Assembly (NCBI GenBank): GCA_037954665.1 | Contig: JBBMOL010000092.1 | Location: forward strand, 806,001-870,000 | Direction of reading: 5' to 3' | DNA from: Laguncularia racemosa | Lineage: Eukaryota > Streptophyta > Magnoliopsida > Myrtales > Combretaceae | Length of the DNA: 64,000 nt | Part shown: piece after piece, positions 22,955 through 33,734 of the stretch | How positions within the stretch are numbered: the first letter of the stretch is position 1 | Layout of the letters: every line of letters starts with the position of its first letter | Notes under the pieces: model-generated | Database searches by the model: none | What the model saw: the letters and a program-made list of their open reading frames with translations, nothing else | Told to the model about the DNA's origin: nothing | Made by a program: the position numbers and the translations under genes

Positions 22955-24140
22955 GGAATTCATTCTTACTATTGGTTAGTTAGCCTACAATGGGGCACCT
23001 TCTTAGATATCCTCTCTTAGGGTTGTAAGTTTAAAAAGACGCTTTCCACTGTCAGATAGCCCACAATAGTGCACTTCCTTAGACTTTCTCTCTCAGGGTT
23101 GTAAAATTTAAAAGTCGCTTTCCACTATTGGTTAGTTAACCTATAGTGAGACACTTTCCTAAATAAACTCTCTTTTAAAAGTTGCTAGTCTAGTGAGACA
23201 CTTCTTATCATCGATTAGTCAACTCATAAGAGCACTTTTTCTAGATAATCTCTTTTTAATATTGTTAGTATAACGAGACACTTCCCATTATTGATTAGTC
23301 AGCTCATAAGAACACTTTTCTAGATGATTTCTTTTTAAGGTTGTTAGTCTAATAAGACGCTTCCTATCATCGATTAGTTAGGTCATAAGATCACTTTTCT
23401 AAATAATTTCTTTTTAAGGTTATTAGTCATGTAAGACACTTCCTATTATCAGTTAGTCAACTCATAAGAGCACTTTTCTATATGATTTCATTTTAAGATT
23501 GTTAGTCTTGTAAGATGCTTCCTATTATCAATTAGCTAGCTCATATGAGTACTTTTCTAAATAATCTCTTCTTTAAGGTTGTTAGTCTTGTAAGACGCTT
23601 CTTATTATTAGTTAACTAGCTCATAAGAGCACTTTCCTAAACAATCTCTTATTTAAGGTTGCTAGTCTTGTAAGATACTTGCCATTATCAATTGATTAGC
23701 TCATAGGAGCACTTTTACAATTCCTTCTTAGGGATGCTAGTCTACTAAGACACCTCCAAATATATTGTCCAAAAGGATATTTCCCACTATCGTTTAATTA
23801 ACTCACAATAGGGTACTTTCCTAGATATTTTCTCTCAAAGTTGCGAGTCTAATGAGATACTGCCTATTATCAACTAGTTAGCTCATAAAAGTACTTTTTC
23901 GGTTGCGAGTCAAGTAAGACGCTTCCTATTGTTAATTAGTTAGCTTATAAAAGCACTTTTTCAGGTAATTTTCCCCTTTTAAGATTGCTGGTCTAGTAAG
24001 ACGCTTCCTACCATAGATTAATCTGCTTATGAGAGCACTTTTCTAGATCGGCTTTTTATATAGGATAATTGCCTTCCTTTTACGACATAAGATTACTAGC
24101 TCATAGAGCGTTTTCTTTACTCAATCTGTTCCCTAGTAGA
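22955..24140 (+). repeat. Tandem array of about 79-bp units, roughly 14-15 copies
   Basis: Successive units start near 22960, 23034, 23111, 23194, 23275, 23353, 23432, 23511, 23591, 23671, 23775, 23853, 23916, 23998 and 24087. Typical landmarks are AAGACGCTTCCTAT, GATTAGTTAGCTCATAAGAG, CACTTTTCTAGAT and GGTTGTTAGTCTAGT. Most spacings are 77-83 bp, with a longer one (104 bp, at 23671) and a shorter one (63 bp, at 23853). Central units resemble one another more than the edge units do, as expected from internal expansion. The array sits just before the 3' LTR. Tandem arrays in this position are known in Tat/Ogre-type elements and can seed satellites. Confidence 0.85.
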
Positions 24141-24236
24141 TTTAGATATAGATGGTTAACCAAATATGGTTTTGTATGACCTATACAAAAATGGTGTTTT
24201 TGTGGTCTTTATAGCCAAGTTTTTCCAAACTTTACC

Positions 24237-24250
24237 ATAAAGAGGAGCGG
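24237..24250 (+). promoter_or_regulatory. Polypurine tract of the LTR element
   Basis: AAAGAGGAGCGG lies directly before the TGTAAACA start of the 3' LTR at 24251, the position where plus-strand priming occurs in LTR elements. Confidence 0.6.
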
Positions 24251-26024
24251 CTGTAAACACCTCCTTTTTGTTCCCTATTTATTATTATTATTTTTATTTT
24301 TCATATATATACATATATAAAAAAGAAAAAAATAAAATACATAAAATAATAAACAAATAATAGAAAATAAGGGTAGCAATAATAATAAAAGATATTTTGG
24401 TTTTTAAATTAAATTTATGAATTTTAAAATAACAAAAAAATTAGCAAAATCGATACATTAATATATAATTTGCATGTAATAAAAAAATGAGAATTGGGCC
24501 AGCCCAGCTGGTCCATGTGTATGCCTGGGTATGTGTGTGGAAGCTTAAAGATGCAGGTTTGAGTTTCATGGGAGGCACTTTGTGCTGTTTTTTTTTTTCA
24601 CCCAAGTTGCCATATATCAACAATTGATTGGACGAAGCGAGGGCATGCACCTGGCGCGTGCTCATCTTTAACCTTCGGTCGAGAACAATGACGACGCGAG
24701 GAGAACAGAATCCGACCTTTTCAAATCAAATTTTAACGCAAATCTAACAAATCTTTAGCCAAAAGAGAATAAATACCATCAAATTAGTATGAATCTTAAC
24801 AAAAGAACAAAAGATTTACATTAATCTTTTTTTAATCGGGAAGAAAAAAAAACCCTTACCATGGTTGAGATCCGTGTTCATCTGCATCCGACCTTCAACA
24901 TCTATAAATAAAGGTTGGAAGGGAGAGAAAGGAGGGTGATTAGAGGGTAAAAAGAAAAAAAAAAGTAGAAGGCAAACACGAAAAGGGCCGTTGGAGCTCT
25001 CTCTAGATCTCACCGTCGTAACCGTCTGAACCGCCGTCTAGGGTGGTTTTCGACAAAAACCAACACCACCAATCAGTTTCTCATCTTTAAAAGCTTAGGA
25101 AACCACCTATCAGTTGCCCTTGATAACCGTCGAAACGCCGCCAATGAATACCTCCTAGCTTTTGTGCTCATGACGGATTTAACCCGACCCGACCCGTTGT
25201 TATTTGACCTGCATCCAAGTTAGTTAAATTTCACTATTTATTTATTTATTTATTTATTATATTAGTTTTTAATAAAGAATAATAATAAAAAAGAAGATAA
25301 AAATAATAAATGATAAAAAATTAATAAAAACTAATAAATAAAATATATATATATTTTTTAGCACCTAGAATTTTTTTTAAATAAATGAATGATAATTAGT
25401 GATTTAAAAAAAAATTAAAGGTTTTTGATAAATTAATAAATAAAGCCATATGCTTAGATTTTTTTTAATAAATTTAAATGGTAATAAACATAAACCTAGC
25501 ACATTTTTATAATTAATATTAAATAATCCACTAAAGTTTTATGAAAAGCGAACTACGACCTGTTTGATCCCAAATAGCGGATACGTAGGCACCCTTATGG
25601 GACAACTCAGAAAAATAATAAAAAAATATTTTGAAATCATTATTAGTATAATAGTTACATCATTTTTTCCAGTATTTTCTTTTTATGCTAAAATGGATAT
25701 TATAACATAAATACATAATTCAGATTTTAGAAAAATAAGTTGGTAACTTTAGGATTTTAATAAGACTATCCCCGAATCAAGAATCTTTGTTTTTTTTTTC
25801 TTTTTATAAAAAAAAAAAGAGATTTTGTTGACTAGTTGTTTAGATTAGAATTAATCCACTCAATTAATTCTAATTTAATTATTTTTCCCAACTTCAGTTG
25901 GGTGGTGATTCTAAATAGATAATGAAATTCCTAGTTTAAGTTGATGATTTATATTAGATGAGCATATGATCTAATATGAATTAGATTATGGAGATAATAT
26001 AAAATTTTTAAATCAAACTCCACA
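24251..26024 (+). repeat. 3' LTR
   Basis: Runs from TGTAAACACC to ..ACTCCACA. It is longer than the 5' LTR because it keeps a part near 25300-25620 with GGATACGTAGGCACCC, a word typical of plant Tat/Ogre LTRs. A TATAAATA box lies at 24903-24910. The tRNA-like segment is also present (A-box-like CAGCCCAGCTGG at 24500-24511, B-box-like GGTTTGAGTTT at 24556-24566, then a T run). Confidence 0.85.
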
Positions 26025-26112
26025 ATAATGATCAATTTATTTATTATTTATTTTTTTTATAGTTCACACAAAATCTCAATAAATTTTTTTACAAAACTAT
26101 TTCAAGACTTCA

Positions 26113-26607
26113 CTAACTAAAGAAAGACACAGCTATTTCCTCATGCTCATTACAAAACCACATTTCATTTCCTTCCACTAGCTTGAATCCCATTGTATCT
26201 AGTTGTGCCAAAATGCTCCCCTTCGGGCAGCTATTAAAACAAGAGTTGACATTATTTTCCAGTGATATTTTTGCAAGTGCATTAGCTAGCTTATTTCCAT
26301 CATGTCCTATTTTTCGTGACTTCATTTCTATCATCGCTTTGAGACATTACCTGCAAAATAGGACATTGCTCATTACAAAAATATTCACTTGCTCGATCCT
26401 ACAAATGCTATTATGTACTTCCTTTGAGTCTGTTTCAACTATGACTTGTTTTACACCCCATTCTTTGATCACCCTTAAAAGCTGCAAAAATGGCCCATAT
26501 CTCTGCCTCTAGCAATGATGCAAAGGTAATGTTTTTTGCTAAAATAGCCTACTATATATCCCTTTTAATCATGGCATACTCCTTTAATCCTTGTTTATCC
26601 ATTGTCA
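26113..26607 (-). pseudogene. LINE RNase H domain, broken
   Basis: On the minus strand the segments LLEAEIWAIFAAFKG and VIVETDSKEVHNS are recognisable. They correspond to the EAE and ETDS-containing catalytic blocks of the RNase H domain at the end of plant LINE ORF2. The end is GHDGNKLANALAKIS followed by a short tail that stops at 26113. A frameshift lies between the blocks. RNase H would degrade the RNA strand during target-primed reverse transcription. Confidence 0.65.
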
Positions 26608-29074
26608 TCCTTTACTACCCCATTTATGTTGAATTTTAGTCAATTTCCTTGTGGTTTCTCTCATTCTATCTTGCTAGTTTCCCCCTTCATCTCCTGTCTT
26701 TTCTTCTCGTAATATGCCTAACTCCTTTGATCAGTCTTATTTTGAAAAATTCTTCCATTTCATCTTTTCCATAACATAGCAATAAAATAGCAAACCCATA
26801 ACTTCCTTATTGCATTTTTTCCCTCTTGTACCTCACCTACAATTCTTCTTTATCTAGGTTAAGAAATCTAAGTTCCATTTAGTTAGGAATTCAGCTAAAT
26901 TGTTTAGCTCTCTCTATCTCCGTTTTATCCCTCTACAATCCTTAAAAATATGTTCCATCATTTCACTTTCTATGTTGCACTATGTACATCTATTGTCTTA
27001 TAAGACACCTCTACTTCTTAGGTTGGCTTTTGTGGCAAACCATTATGCATCATTTTTCAAATTAAAACTTGTATTTTGGCATCATTGGAACTTTCCATAT
27101 CCATTCTCAGCCTTCACTTGCTCCTTGCCTCTCCTCCTTTCTTAACTCCTTGTATATTGTTATGATTGCCAGCTTTCTTTCTTTCCCCAGATCTCAAGTT
27201 ATTCTGTTTTCCTCCTCTGCGTATCCTATTTTCTCTTCATTCCACCTCTTTATATCCTCCCACACTTTTGCTAAAGTTAGATTAATTGCATCTCTTACTA
27301 GTGGTTCATAAACAAAGTTCTAGATTCTTCTTTATCTATTTTATTTATCTTACTAGAAGTTTACCTCCTTTATGCTTTTTGTTTGTATTTATTACTTATT
27401 TTGATCCATTCCAAGGCTTTCTTTATCTCCTTCATTTGTCTTTATTCCCCTCTTTCTCTCTACTTCTCCTTGCCTCATTTTAAATTTGCCCTTGCAGAAT
27501 TTTACCCACAGCAAATTGTCATTTGTTCTTAGTCTCCAAGTTAGCTATATTGTCTTTGCTTTGCTCTTTTTAAAGTCCACTAATCCCAGACCTCCATTTT
27601 TTCTTTCCTTATTAATTTCCTCCTACACTATCCAATGTTGCTTTCTATTTCTCTCTACTTCTCCCCACAAGAATTCTCGATTCATCCCCTTAAGCTTATT
27701 TAGAATTGCCTTCGACATTTGTGTGGCTTGCATGTAATAGTTTATTGTACTCTCTTGTACTGATGCTATTGCCACACGCCTACTTGCCTCACTCAACATC
27801 TTTACATTCCATCTTGCTAGCATTCCCCTAATTTTATTTAGAAGAAAATTGAAATCTTGTTTCTTAAGATCTCCATTTTCACTCATCGGGAAACCCAAGT
27901 ACTTGCTTATGTTATTTGTTTGCTTTATTCCCCATTCCTTGCATATTTCTTCTTTTTCTCTTTGATATGTGTTTCTTGAAAAGATAATACTTGATTTAGT
28001 ATGGTTCACTCTCTATCTAGCTACCATACTAAATGTTGACATTACTTCATTCATCTTCTTGACTTTTTCCATTGATACCACTCCCATTAGGAGGATATCA
28101 TCTGCAAAAAGTAGATGGGATAATTCTACATCACCTCTCTTTATCTTGATTAATTTGCATTCTTTCAACCATACATGGTAATGAATGAATTTACTTAAGA
28201 ACCCCATAATAGGAATAAACAAGTATGAAGACAGTGGGTCTCCTTACCTTAGTCCCCTACTTACTTCTTCTTCTATTGCCGATACTCCATTATGCATAAT
28301 GGTATAGCTTATTGTTGATATACATGAGCTAATCAGTTGTACCCACAACTTTGAAAAGTCAAGGCTTTTGAGTATATTCCTTACCATGTCCCATTCAACT
28401 TTGTTATATACCTTCTCAAAGTCTAATTTGATAATCATACATCCTTTCTTCCCCTTCACCTTTTGCATTAGGTGCATTATTTCTTACAGTAGCACCACAT
28501 TATCTGTTGCCATTCTCCTCGACATAAAGCTTGCTTAAGCTAGGTTTATTAGTTTTTCCAAGTAGGGTCTTAGCCTATTCACTAGCACTTTCACCATAAT
28601 CTTATAAACAGTGTTGCATAGACTAATTGGTCTAAAGTCCTTAATATGTTATGCTCCTTGGCACTATTAGAGTTTTGTTAAGTTTCTTTGGCATCATTTT
28701 AGTTTTAATAATTTCAAGCATAGTTGTGGTGATTGTGTCCCTTACTACATCCCAGCACTTTTTGAAGAAGATCCCATGGAAACCATCTTCTCTAATGTTT
28801 TAAGTTGTCTAATACTTCACATAGCTTTCCTAACTTCCTCTCTTGTGACTTCTATGCTTAACTTATCATTTTCTTCTATCAAGATTCTTCTTCCCCATCC
28901 CCTTACATCATCTACACACCACTTAATTAGCTCCTTTTCAATTTGATATAATCTTCCAAAGAACCTTCTTATCCTGTGTCTGTTGTCCAATTACCTTGCT
29001 TATCTTTCATTCCTATTATTCTTGTTTTTACCCTTCTTGCCACTACCATGGCATGAAACAATTTGGTGTTCATC
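26608..29074 (-). pseudogene. LINE reverse transcriptase segment, copy A
   Basis: Minus-strand fragments give consecutive RT motifs: MIIKLDFEKVYNKVEWD (expected D-x-EKAYD-x-VEW), RGLR followed by TAA (28244-28246) and GDPLSSYLF, LSHLLFADDILLM (catalytic FADD), then ISKYLGFPMS and LNKIRGMLARWN of the post-RT region. The TAA replaces the Gln of the GLRQGDP motif. Compared with copy A', this copy keeps about 720 bp near 26970-27690 but has lost a 36-bp stretch near 26720 between CTAACT microhomologies. Confidence 0.8.
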
Positions 29075-29131
29075 ACCATTATAGCTACCAATTCGTAACA
29101 ATTTGGGTATAGGCATGATGCATCTTCAAGG

Positions 29132-30588
29132 AAGGTAAATGAGGTAAGTGTGTCTAACCTTGAACATCAAATTTCTAATCTTACCTCCCTTGTGCAGCAG
29201 CTAGCTTTGGAAAAACGCAGTAGGTGAAGGCTTGTAGAATTTGCGCTGCTCCTAGTCATCCGACCGACATGTGCCCCACATTGCAAGATGACAACCATGA
29301 ACACGCCAATGCTGTAGGCGGATTTCCAGGACAACCGCAAAGGAAGTATGACCCCTATTCGAATACTTACAATCCTGGATGGAGGGATCATCCTAACTTT
29401 CGATATGGCAATAACCCTCAACATTTCCAACAATTCTAGCCAAAGCCATCACACCACGTACCCCAAGCTCCTTCCACTTCAGGTATGCCCCTTGAGGATA
29501 TTATTAAGTCTCTAGCTGTGAATACCAAACAATTTCAGGAGGAAATAAAGCAAAGCATTCAAAACTTGGAGAATCAGGTAAGCCAACTTGCTTCAGTCGT
29601 AAACAGGTTAGAAACTCAAGGTAAGTTACCTTCTCAAACTATTACAAACCCGAAGCAAAGCGTTAATGCAATTACCTTGAGAAGTGGAACAGAATTGCAG
29701 GGATCAAATAAGAAAGGACATCCGTCTAATCTTGAGGAAGAGACCAAGAAAGAGATTTCGACTCCGAGCCAGCAGGGCGACCAAATTAGCAAGTCTCTAG
29801 TTGAGCCATCGAAGGTCACATTGATACCACCTCCTTTCCCCTCCAGATTAGCGAAATACAAGAATGAAGTGGAAGAAAAAGAGATTCTGGAAACTTTTCG
29901 CAAAGTCAAGGTAAATATTCCTTTGCTTGATGCAATTAAGCAAATACCGCGCTATGCTAGATTTCTCAAAGACTTGTGCACTAACAAAAGAAAGTTGAAA
30001 GGTAATGAAAAGATTAGTGTGAGTGAAAATGTTTCAGTTATTATTCAGAAGAAGCTTCCTCCTAAATGCAAGGATCCAGGTATGTTTACTATTCCTTGCA
30101 AAATAGGTAATCTTGGAATCGCTAAAACCATGTGTGATCTAGGAGCTTCTATCAATGTCATGCCTTTGTCTGTTTATCAACGTTTAAATGTTAGTCCTTT
30201 AAAGGAAACGAGTATTATTATTCAACTTGCTGATAGGTCCAATGTTTATCCTGAGGGAGTTCTAGAGGATGTTTTAGTTCAAGTCAATGGGTTGGTTTTT
30301 CCTGCTGATTTTTATGTGCTTGACATGGACGATAGTGATTCTCATACTTCATCACTGATATTATTAAGGCGACCATTCCTTAAGACTTCTAAAACGAAAA
30401 TCGATGTAAATGATGGCACCCTCACTATGGAATTTGATGGTGAAGTGATTAAATTTAACATTTATGATGCCATGAAACATCCTAACGATATCTCTCCTGT
30501 TTTTGTTACGGATGTTATTAACCCATCACCACAGGCACCAAGGTTGGAATCAAAATCCTTATTCGAATATTTAGCCAGGAACGTCTAG
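29132..30588 (+). pseudogene. Gypsy gag (C-terminal part) and aspartic protease, broken
   Basis: A short coiled-coil-like piece (SNLEHQISNLTSLVQQLA, frame 2) is followed, after a frameshift near 29220, by the zinc knuckle CRICAAPSHPTDMC (C-X2-C-X4-H-X4-C) and the gag word NTYNPGWRDHPNF. A TAG at 29437-29439 stands where Gln is expected; the frame continues in register from 29440 through a Gln-rich helix. The aspartic protease follows: IPCKIG, CDLGASINVMP with its DLGA at 30136-30147 (Athila proteases have DLG where retroviruses have DTG), and LLRRPFLKTSKTKIDV. The reading frame ends at TAG 30586-30588. An intact element would encode RT next; here the sequence passes to a pol-end-like stretch (GGGAGGCAACCCATG, 30616-30630). 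Confidence 0.8.
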
Positions 30589-31948
30589 CCAAAGACGTTA
30601 AAGAAAGGCGCTTCATGGGAGGCAACCCATGTCAAAAAAAAAAAAGTCTTTTAGTTTTGTTTTGCATTAGTTTTGGTTTGTTTTAGTTTAGTTTATTTTG
30701 ATTTTAGTGTAGTTTTGAACTCTTTGGATCAGTTGCAGCAAGGATACACATAATCAGATGACACTTTCCAGAGCTTAAGGGGAAAACTCCAATACTAGGG
30801 AAGTACCAGCTTTCTCTTATTCTCTAATGTTCCTTGAGTTGTTAATTCCTTTTCAATTGTGCTAAATTAGGAACAGTGAGGACACTGTTCAAGCTAAGTG
30901 TGGGGGAGAGGATAATAAAATATAGAGAATAGAGAATTGACCCACACTTTAAATGTTTGTCCTTAAGCAATTTTAAGCCAAATTTTTTCAAAATTATCAT
31001 GAAATCTAGAGATTGTACTAAATGTTGTAATAAGCATCTACAAAATGTGAAATTGACTTGTTCAAATGTTTTACTCACCCACTGCTGTGATTAGAATACA
31101 TGGTTAAAATTGAGAAGTGAAATCTTTAAGAAACAAATTTACCTTGTATTTAGCTTTAAAATTGGAAGTCTAAGAGTAAGTCGAGTCCCTAGGTGAAAAA
31201 TAAACAAGTTTACTTCTAGGTTATATTAGCTACTGTATACTCTTTGAAGTTGTTTGTAAAGCAATCATAACACTTAAAAAAAAAATCAAGCGTAGCCATT
31301 ACTCCAATGATTCAAATAATTGAGTTAAGAGTATTCAAACTTGAATGTTAGAGTGAGGAAGAGTCCGTAGGGGTATCTCAAAACCCGGTCACTTGAGTGA
31401 TGAGCTCGGGATGTTGCCGACTCAATGAACTCACTATAACAATAAGGGCGAAAAAGGCAAAAGTTCATGAAAAGAAGCGGGCAAAAACCCGTCAAAATAG
31501 ATGCTTGAATAAATCAAAAGAACATGAATGTGAACATTCATTGAATAAAACAAAGATGTATAAAAGGGAGAATATCTAGCAAAGAGCTTATACCATATGC
31601 TTTTACTTTATACTGCAAGGATTATATGCTTGATAATATCCAATGAAGTTTAATTGGGTGTTTTTCCTTAGTGGATTAAGTATTTACTTTTAGAATAAAA
31701 ATTCTTTTGCTAAACATGAGGATTAAAGTTTGTTTTGTTTAGATTAGCTATTGAATTTTGTCCATAGTAATTTGATCACAGGAAACTAGTTTGGTTGAAG
31801 TAGTAGCCGTTAAAATTACAAGTCATGAATTATAAATGAATAGATGCTTGAAATGATGAAAAGAAAGTTTGTATAATCTATGACAGATTTCTCAATTGAT
31901 TTGATGCAATTGCTTGAGGACAAGCAAGAATTTAAGTGTGGGGGAATT
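30589..31948 (+). other. 3' non-coding region of the gypsy fragment with two polypurine tracts
   Basis: Non-coding sequence typical of the long region after pol in Athila elements. GCTAAGTGTGGGGGAGAG lies near 30893-30910 and TTTAAGTGTGGGGGAA at 31931-31946. The second normally sits directly before the 3' LTR. Here LINE sequence begins within about three bases of it. Confidence 0.65.
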
Positions 31949-33734
31949 TCCTTTACTACCCCATTTATGTTGAATTTTAGTCAATTTTCCTATAGTTTCT
32001 CCCATTCTATCTTGCTAGTTTCCCTCTTCATCTCCTGTCTTTTCTTCTTATAATACGCCTAACTTTTAGCCATATGGATTAAGGCTTGATTTGTCTAACT
32101 CCTTTGATCAGTCTTATTTTGAAAAATTCTTCCATTTCATCTTTTCCATAACATAGCAATAAAATAGCAAACCCATGACTTCCTTATTACATTTTTTTCC
32201 CTTTGTACCTCACCTACAATTTTTCTTTATCTAGGTTAAGAAATCTAAGTTCCATTTAGTTAGGAATTCAACTAAATTGTTTAGCTCTCTCTATCTCTGT
32301 TTTATCCCTCTACAATCCTTAAAAATATGTTCCATCGTTTCACTTTCTATTTCCTTAAGCTTATTTAGAATTTCCTTCGACATTTGTGTGGCTTGCATGT
32401 AATAGTTTACTGTACTCTCTTGTACTGATGCTATTGCCACACGCCTACTTGCTTTACTCAACATCTTTACATTCCATCTTGCTAGCATTCCCCTAACCTT
32501 ATTTAGAAGAAAATTGAAATCTTGTTTCTTAAGATCTCTATTTTCACTCATCGGGAAACCTAAGTACTTGCTTATGTTATTGTTTGTTTTATTCCCCATT
32601 CCCTGCAGATTTCTTCTTTTTCTCTTTGATATGTGTTTCTTGAAAAGATAATACTTGATTTAGTATGGTTCACTCTCTATCTAGCTACCATACTAAATGT
32701 TGACATTACTTAATTCATCTTCTTGACTTTTTTCTATTGATACCTCTCCCATTAGGAGGATATCATCTGCCAAAAGTAGATGGGATAATTCTACATCACC
32801 TCTCTTTATCTCGATTAATTTGCATTCTTTCAACCATACATGGTAATGAATGAATTTACTTAAGAACCCTATAATAGGAATAAATAAGTACGAAGACAGT
32901 GGGTCTCCTTACCTTAGTCCCTTACTTACTTCTTCTTCTATTGCTGATACTCCAGTATACATAATGGTATAGCTTACTGTTGATATACATGAGCTAATCA
33001 GTTGTACCCACAACTTTGAAAAGTCAAGGCTTTTGAGTATATTCCTTACCATGTCCCATTCAACTTTGTTATATACCTTCTCAAAGTCTAATTTGATAAT
33101 CATCCATCCCTTCTTCCCCTTCACCTTTTGCATTAGGTGCATTATTTCTTACAATAGCACCACAATATATGTTGCCATTCTCCCCAACATAAAGCTTGCT
33201 TAAGCTAGGTTTATTAGTATTTCCAAGTAGGGTCTTAGCCTATTCACTAGCACTTTCACCACAATCTTATAAATAGGGTTGCATAGATTAATTGGTCAAA
33301 AGTCTTTAATATGTTATGCCCCTTAACACTTTGGGATTAGTACTATTAGAGTTTTGTTGAGTTTCTTTGGCATCATTTTAGTTTTAATAATTTCAAGCAT
33401 AATTGTGGTGATTGTGTCCCTTACTACATCCTAGCACTTTTTGAAGAAGATCCCATGGAAACCATCTTCTCTAGTGTTTTAAGTTGTCCAATACTTCACA
33501 TAGCTTTCCTAACTTCCTCTCTTGTGACTTCTATACTTATCATTTTCTTCTTCCAGATCCCCTTACATCATCTACACATCACTTAATTAGCTCATTTTCA
33601 ATTTGATACAACCTTCCAAAGAACCTTCTTATCCTGTGTCTGTTGTCCAATTACCTTGCTTATCTTTCATTCCTATTCTTCTTGTTTTTACCCTTCTTGC
33701 CACTACCATTGCATGAAACAATTTGGTGTTCATC
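31949..33734 (-). pseudogene. LINE reverse transcriptase segment, copy A'
   Basis: Near-identical second copy of 26608-29074; a stretch of about 140 bases compared by eye showed 5-6 differences. It starts at TCCTTTACTACCCC and ends at GGTGTTCATC, as copy A does. It has lost about 720 bp (the equivalent of 26970-27690) at a CTTTCTAT microhomology but keeps the 36 bp missing in copy A. The stop in place of the Gln of the GLRQGDP motif is shared (TAA, plus-strand 32909-32911). The order of RT motifs is the same. Confidence 0.8.

Larger units (their letters stand above)
17309..26024 (+). mobile_element. Old non-autonomous LTR retrotransposon, Tat/Ogre-like
   Basis: Two direct LTRs (17309-18841 and 24251-26024) enclose about 5.4 kb. 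A primer-site-like word follows the 5' LTR and a purine tract precedes the 3' LTR. The flanking five bases are ATGAT on the left and ATAAT on the right, a 4-of-5 match to a target-site duplication. Inside there is a decayed ORF1 of the type found in Tat/Ogre elements, then about 2 kb non-coding, then a tandem array. No gag, protease, RT, RNase H or integrase sequence was recognised, so the copy was mobilised in trans or has lost those genes. Placement in Tat/Ogre rests on ORF1, the 3' tandem array and LTR words such as GGATACGTAGGCA; without RT it is tentative. Confidence 0.75.
29075..31948 (+). mobile_element. Athila-like gypsy fragment: partial gag, protease, 3' non-coding, no LTRs
   Basis: Contains the end of gag, the protease, then a jump to what looks like the extreme 3' end of pol and the long 3' non-coding region. 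Two polypurine-like GTGTGGGGGA words follow. RT, RNase H and integrase are missing and neither LTR is present. LINE sequence begins immediately on both sides. It was assigned to Athila from the gag words YDPYSNTYNPGWRDHPNF and the DLGAS protease. Confidence 0.8.

Noticed and set aside
22955..24140. Regular repeats suggesting a CRISPR-like array
   Set aside because: The whole 79-bp unit is repeated with no unique spacers, the genome is a plant nuclear one, and the array lies within an LTR element.
24816..25013. Minus-strand open frame inside the 3' LTR
   Set aside because: It reads the complement of the purine-rich leader after the LTR TATA box and is low complexity.
27069..27737. Plus-strand open frames rich in Phe, Leu and Ser across the LINE
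   Set aside because: They are antisense readings of the minus-strand reverse transcriptase region; the minus strand carries the domain motifs.
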